From: Pseudomonadota bacterium
Lineage (GTDB): Bacteria > Pseudomonadota > Alphaproteobacteria > Caulobacterales > Caulobacteraceae
Direction of reading: 5' to 3'
Length of the DNA stretch: 5,743 nt
Assembly (NCBI GenBank): GCA_023433585.1
Contig: JAEZCL010000283.1
Location: 1 to 5,743, forward strand
This document shows positions 3,998 through 5,743 of the stretch, piece after piece. Below the pieces are notes generated by a model. It was given only the letters and a program-made list of their open reading frames with translations. It did not search any database and was not told where the DNA came from. The position numbers and the translations under genes were made by a program. How positions within the stretch are numbered: the first letter of the stretch is position 1; each line of letters opens with the position of its first letter.

Positions 3998-5743
3998 ATG
4001 ACCGAGGACATCGTCGAAGGCGGCGCGAAAAACCACGCTGAGGAAGCGGCCATCGGCGGCGAACTGGACGCGAGCGTCGAGCGCGAGGTCATGGAGTATG
4101 ACGTGGTCATCGTCGGCGCCGGCCCTGCGGGCCTGGCCTCGGCCATCCGCCTGAAACAGCGCGCCGAAAAGGAAGGCCGCGAGCTGAACGTGGCGGTTCT
4201 GGAGAAGGGGTCCGAAGTCGGCGCCCATATCCTGTCCGGCGCCGTGATCGATCCCTGCGGCCTGAATGAGCTGTTCCCCGACTGGAAGGACCGCGGCGCG
4301 CCGCTGGAGACGCCGGTCACGAAGGACAAGTTCCTGGTGCTGGGGCCTCAGGGCGACATCGACATCACCTGGCTGCCCCAGCCGAAATACATGAAGAACC
4401 ACGGCTGCTACATCGGCTCCCTGGCCAACCTGACCCGCTGGCTGGCGGAACAGGCCGAGGCGCTGGGGGTCGAGGTCTATCCCGGCATGGCCGCCAGCCA
4501 TGTGGTGTGGGACGAACCTTCGGGCCGGGTGAAGGGCGTGGTCGCGGGCGTCTTCGGCATCGACCGCGAGGGGAAGAAGACGGACGACTATCAGCCGGGC
4601 ATCGAGCTGCACGGCAAATATGTCTTTATTGGCGAGGGGGTGCGCGGCTCGCTGGCCAAGACCATCATGGCGCGGCACAACCTGTGTGACGGCGCCGAGC
4701 CTCAGAAATTCGGCATCGGCCTGAAGGAGTTGTGGCAGGTTCCGGCGGAGAAGCACCGGCCGGGGCTGGCCCAGCACACCCTGGGCTGGCCGCTGGACGA
4801 CAAGACCGGGGGCGGATCGTTCCTGTACCATTTCGGCGACCGCTATGTGGCCGTCGGTTTCGTGGTTCACCTGAACTACAAGAACCCGTTCCTGTCGCCG
4901 TTCGACGAGTTCCAGCGTTTCAAGCATCACCCGGCCATCGCCGCGCACCTGGAGGGCGGCGAACGCATTTCCTATGGTGCGCGGGCCATCACCGAGGGCG
5001 GGTATCAGTCGGTGCCGAAGCTGGCGTTCCCCGGCGGGGCGCTGATCGGCTGTTCGGCCGGGTTCGTGAACGTGCCGCGCATCAAGGGCAGCCACAACGC
5101 CATCCGTTCGGGCATCCTGGCCGCCGACGCCGCCTTTGACGCCATTGCGGCGGGGCGGTCGGGCGATGAACTGACCGAATACCAGGCGGCCTACGAGGCG
5201 TCGGACATTGCGAAGGAACTGAAGCTGGTCCGCAATGTGAAGCCGCTGCTGTCCAAGTACGGGGCCTTCGTCGGCACCCTGCTGGGCGGCATCGACATGC
5301 AGATCACCTCGATGTTCAAGGGCTGGTCACCGTTCGGCACGGTCAAGCATGGCAAGACCGACGCGGAGGCCACCGGCAAGGCGAAGGATTACAAGCCGAT
5401 CGCCTACCCCAAGCCGGACGGGAAGCTGTCGTTCGACAAGCTGTCGTCGGTGTTCATCTCCAGCACCAACCACGCCGAGGACCAGCCCGCGCACCTGAAA
5501 CTGAAGGACCCGACCATCCCGATCCGGGTCAACCTGCCCGAATACGGCGAGCCCGCGCGGCTCTATTGCCCGGCCGGGGTCTATGAGGTGGTCTATGCGG
5601 ACGAGGCGAACCGGACCGATCCGCGCTTCGTCATCAACGCCCAGAACTGCGTCCACTGCAAAACCTGCGACATCAAGGATCCGTCGCAGAACATCGTCTG
5701 GACCACGCCCGAAGGCGGCGGCGGCCCCAATTATCCCAATATG
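3998..5743 (+). CDS. Electron transfer flavoprotein:ubiquinone oxidoreductase (ETF-QO), stop codon beyond window
   Basis: The enzyme takes electrons from reduced ETF, fed by acyl-CoA and other dehydrogenases, and passes them through FAD and a [4Fe-4S] cluster to ubiquinone at the inner membrane. All 582 codons to the window edge are open. A 30-residue acidic N-terminal segment precedes YDVVIVGAGPAGLASA (34-49), the dinucleotide-binding motif for FAD with GxGxxG at 40-45. GEGVRGSLAK starts at 212, and the second FAD-contact block GCSAGFVNVPRIKGSHNA lies at 351-368. The C-terminal ferredoxin-like domain carries the four cluster ligands C524, C551, C554 and C557 (CVHCKTC). The last residues, PEGGGGPNYPNM, match the usual end of bacterial ETF-QO, so only the stop codon is probably missing. 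It is transcribed divergently from the TA-udg run. It is the orthologue type of human ETFDH. No truncation or missing key residue was seen. Confidence 0.96.
   Translation, partial: MTEDIVEGGAKNHAEEAAIGGELDASVEREVMEYDVVIVGAGPAGLASAIRLKQRAEKEGRELNVAVLEKGSEVGAHILSGAVIDPCGLNELFPDWKDRGAPLETPVTKDKFLVLGPQGDIDITWLPQPKYMKNHGCYIGSLANLTRWLAEQAEALGVEVYPGMAASHVVWDEPSGRVKGVVAGVFGIDREGKKTDDYQPGIELHGKYVFIGEGVRGSLAKTIMARHNLCDGAEPQKFGIGLKELWQVPAEKHRPGLAQHTLGWPLDDKTGGGSFLYHFGDRYVAVGFVVHLNYKNPFLSPFDEFQRFKHHPAIAAHLEGGERISYGARAITEGGYQSVPKLAFPGGALIGCSAGFVNVPRIKGSHNAIRSGILAADAAFDAIAAGRSGDELTEYQAAYEASDIAKELKLVRNVKPLLSKYGAFVGTLLGGIDMQITSMFKGWSPFGTVKHGKTDAEATGKAKDYKPIAYPKPDGKLSFDKLSSVFISSTNHAEDQPAHLKLKDPTIPIRVNLPEYGEPARLYCPAGVYEVVYADEANRTDPRFVINAQNCVHCKTCDIKDPSQNIVWTTPEGGGGPNYPNM

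Noticed and set aside
3848..5095. 415-codon minus-strand open frame
   Set aside because: It is antisense to ETF-QO, whose conserved FAD motifs are on the plus strand, and it runs through the divergent promoter region.

Overview
The window is gene-dense, very GC-rich DNA (many 60-base lines count at 75-80% G+C). Its gene content is typical of an aerobic, ubiquinone-using alphaproteobacterium: an electron transfer flavoprotein:ubiquinone oxidoreductase (ETF-QO), an alphaproteobacterial-style family 4 uracil-DNA glycosylase (UDG), a Slt-type lytic transglycosylase and a RelE/XRE toxin-antitoxin (TA) pair. Protein style suggests Caulobacteraceae (for example a Brevundimonas relative), but this is inference because no rRNA or marker gene is present.

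Layout from left to right. 58-519 (-) is a small secreted protein with a PPC-like beta-sandwich. 636-2288 (-) is an exported Slt-type lytic transglycosylase whose best start is a GTG with a strong Shine-Dalgarno. 2402-3190 (-) is a family 4 UDG. 3198-3596 (-) and 3600-3851 (-) are the XRE antitoxin and RelE/ParE-family toxin, toxin first. 3998-5743 (+) is ETF-QO, divergent from all the others; it is open to the window edge and appears to lack only its stop codon.

The most informative region is the 146-bp divergent gap at 3852-3997. It holds a near-consensus sigma70-type promoter for the TA pair (TTGACA, 16-bp spacer, TATTAT on the minus strand). Two palindromic operator-like sites lie with centres 22 bp apart, one over the -10 box and one in the first transcribed bases, as expected for autorepression by the XRE antitoxin. 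A weaker plus-strand promoter for ETF-QO sits back-to-back with it.

Gaps between toxin, antitoxin and udg are only 3 and 7 bp, so udg is probably transcribed from the TA promoter. A DNA-repair glycosylase would then be under toxin-antitoxin autoregulation. The UDG also lacks two of the four cysteines that normally bind the family's [4Fe-4S] cluster. The slt gene follows after 113 bp and may or may not share the transcript. No RNA genes, CRISPR arrays, insertion sequences or convincing terminators were seen. I found no wholly novel system; the TA-udg coupling and the cysteine loss deserve the most attention.
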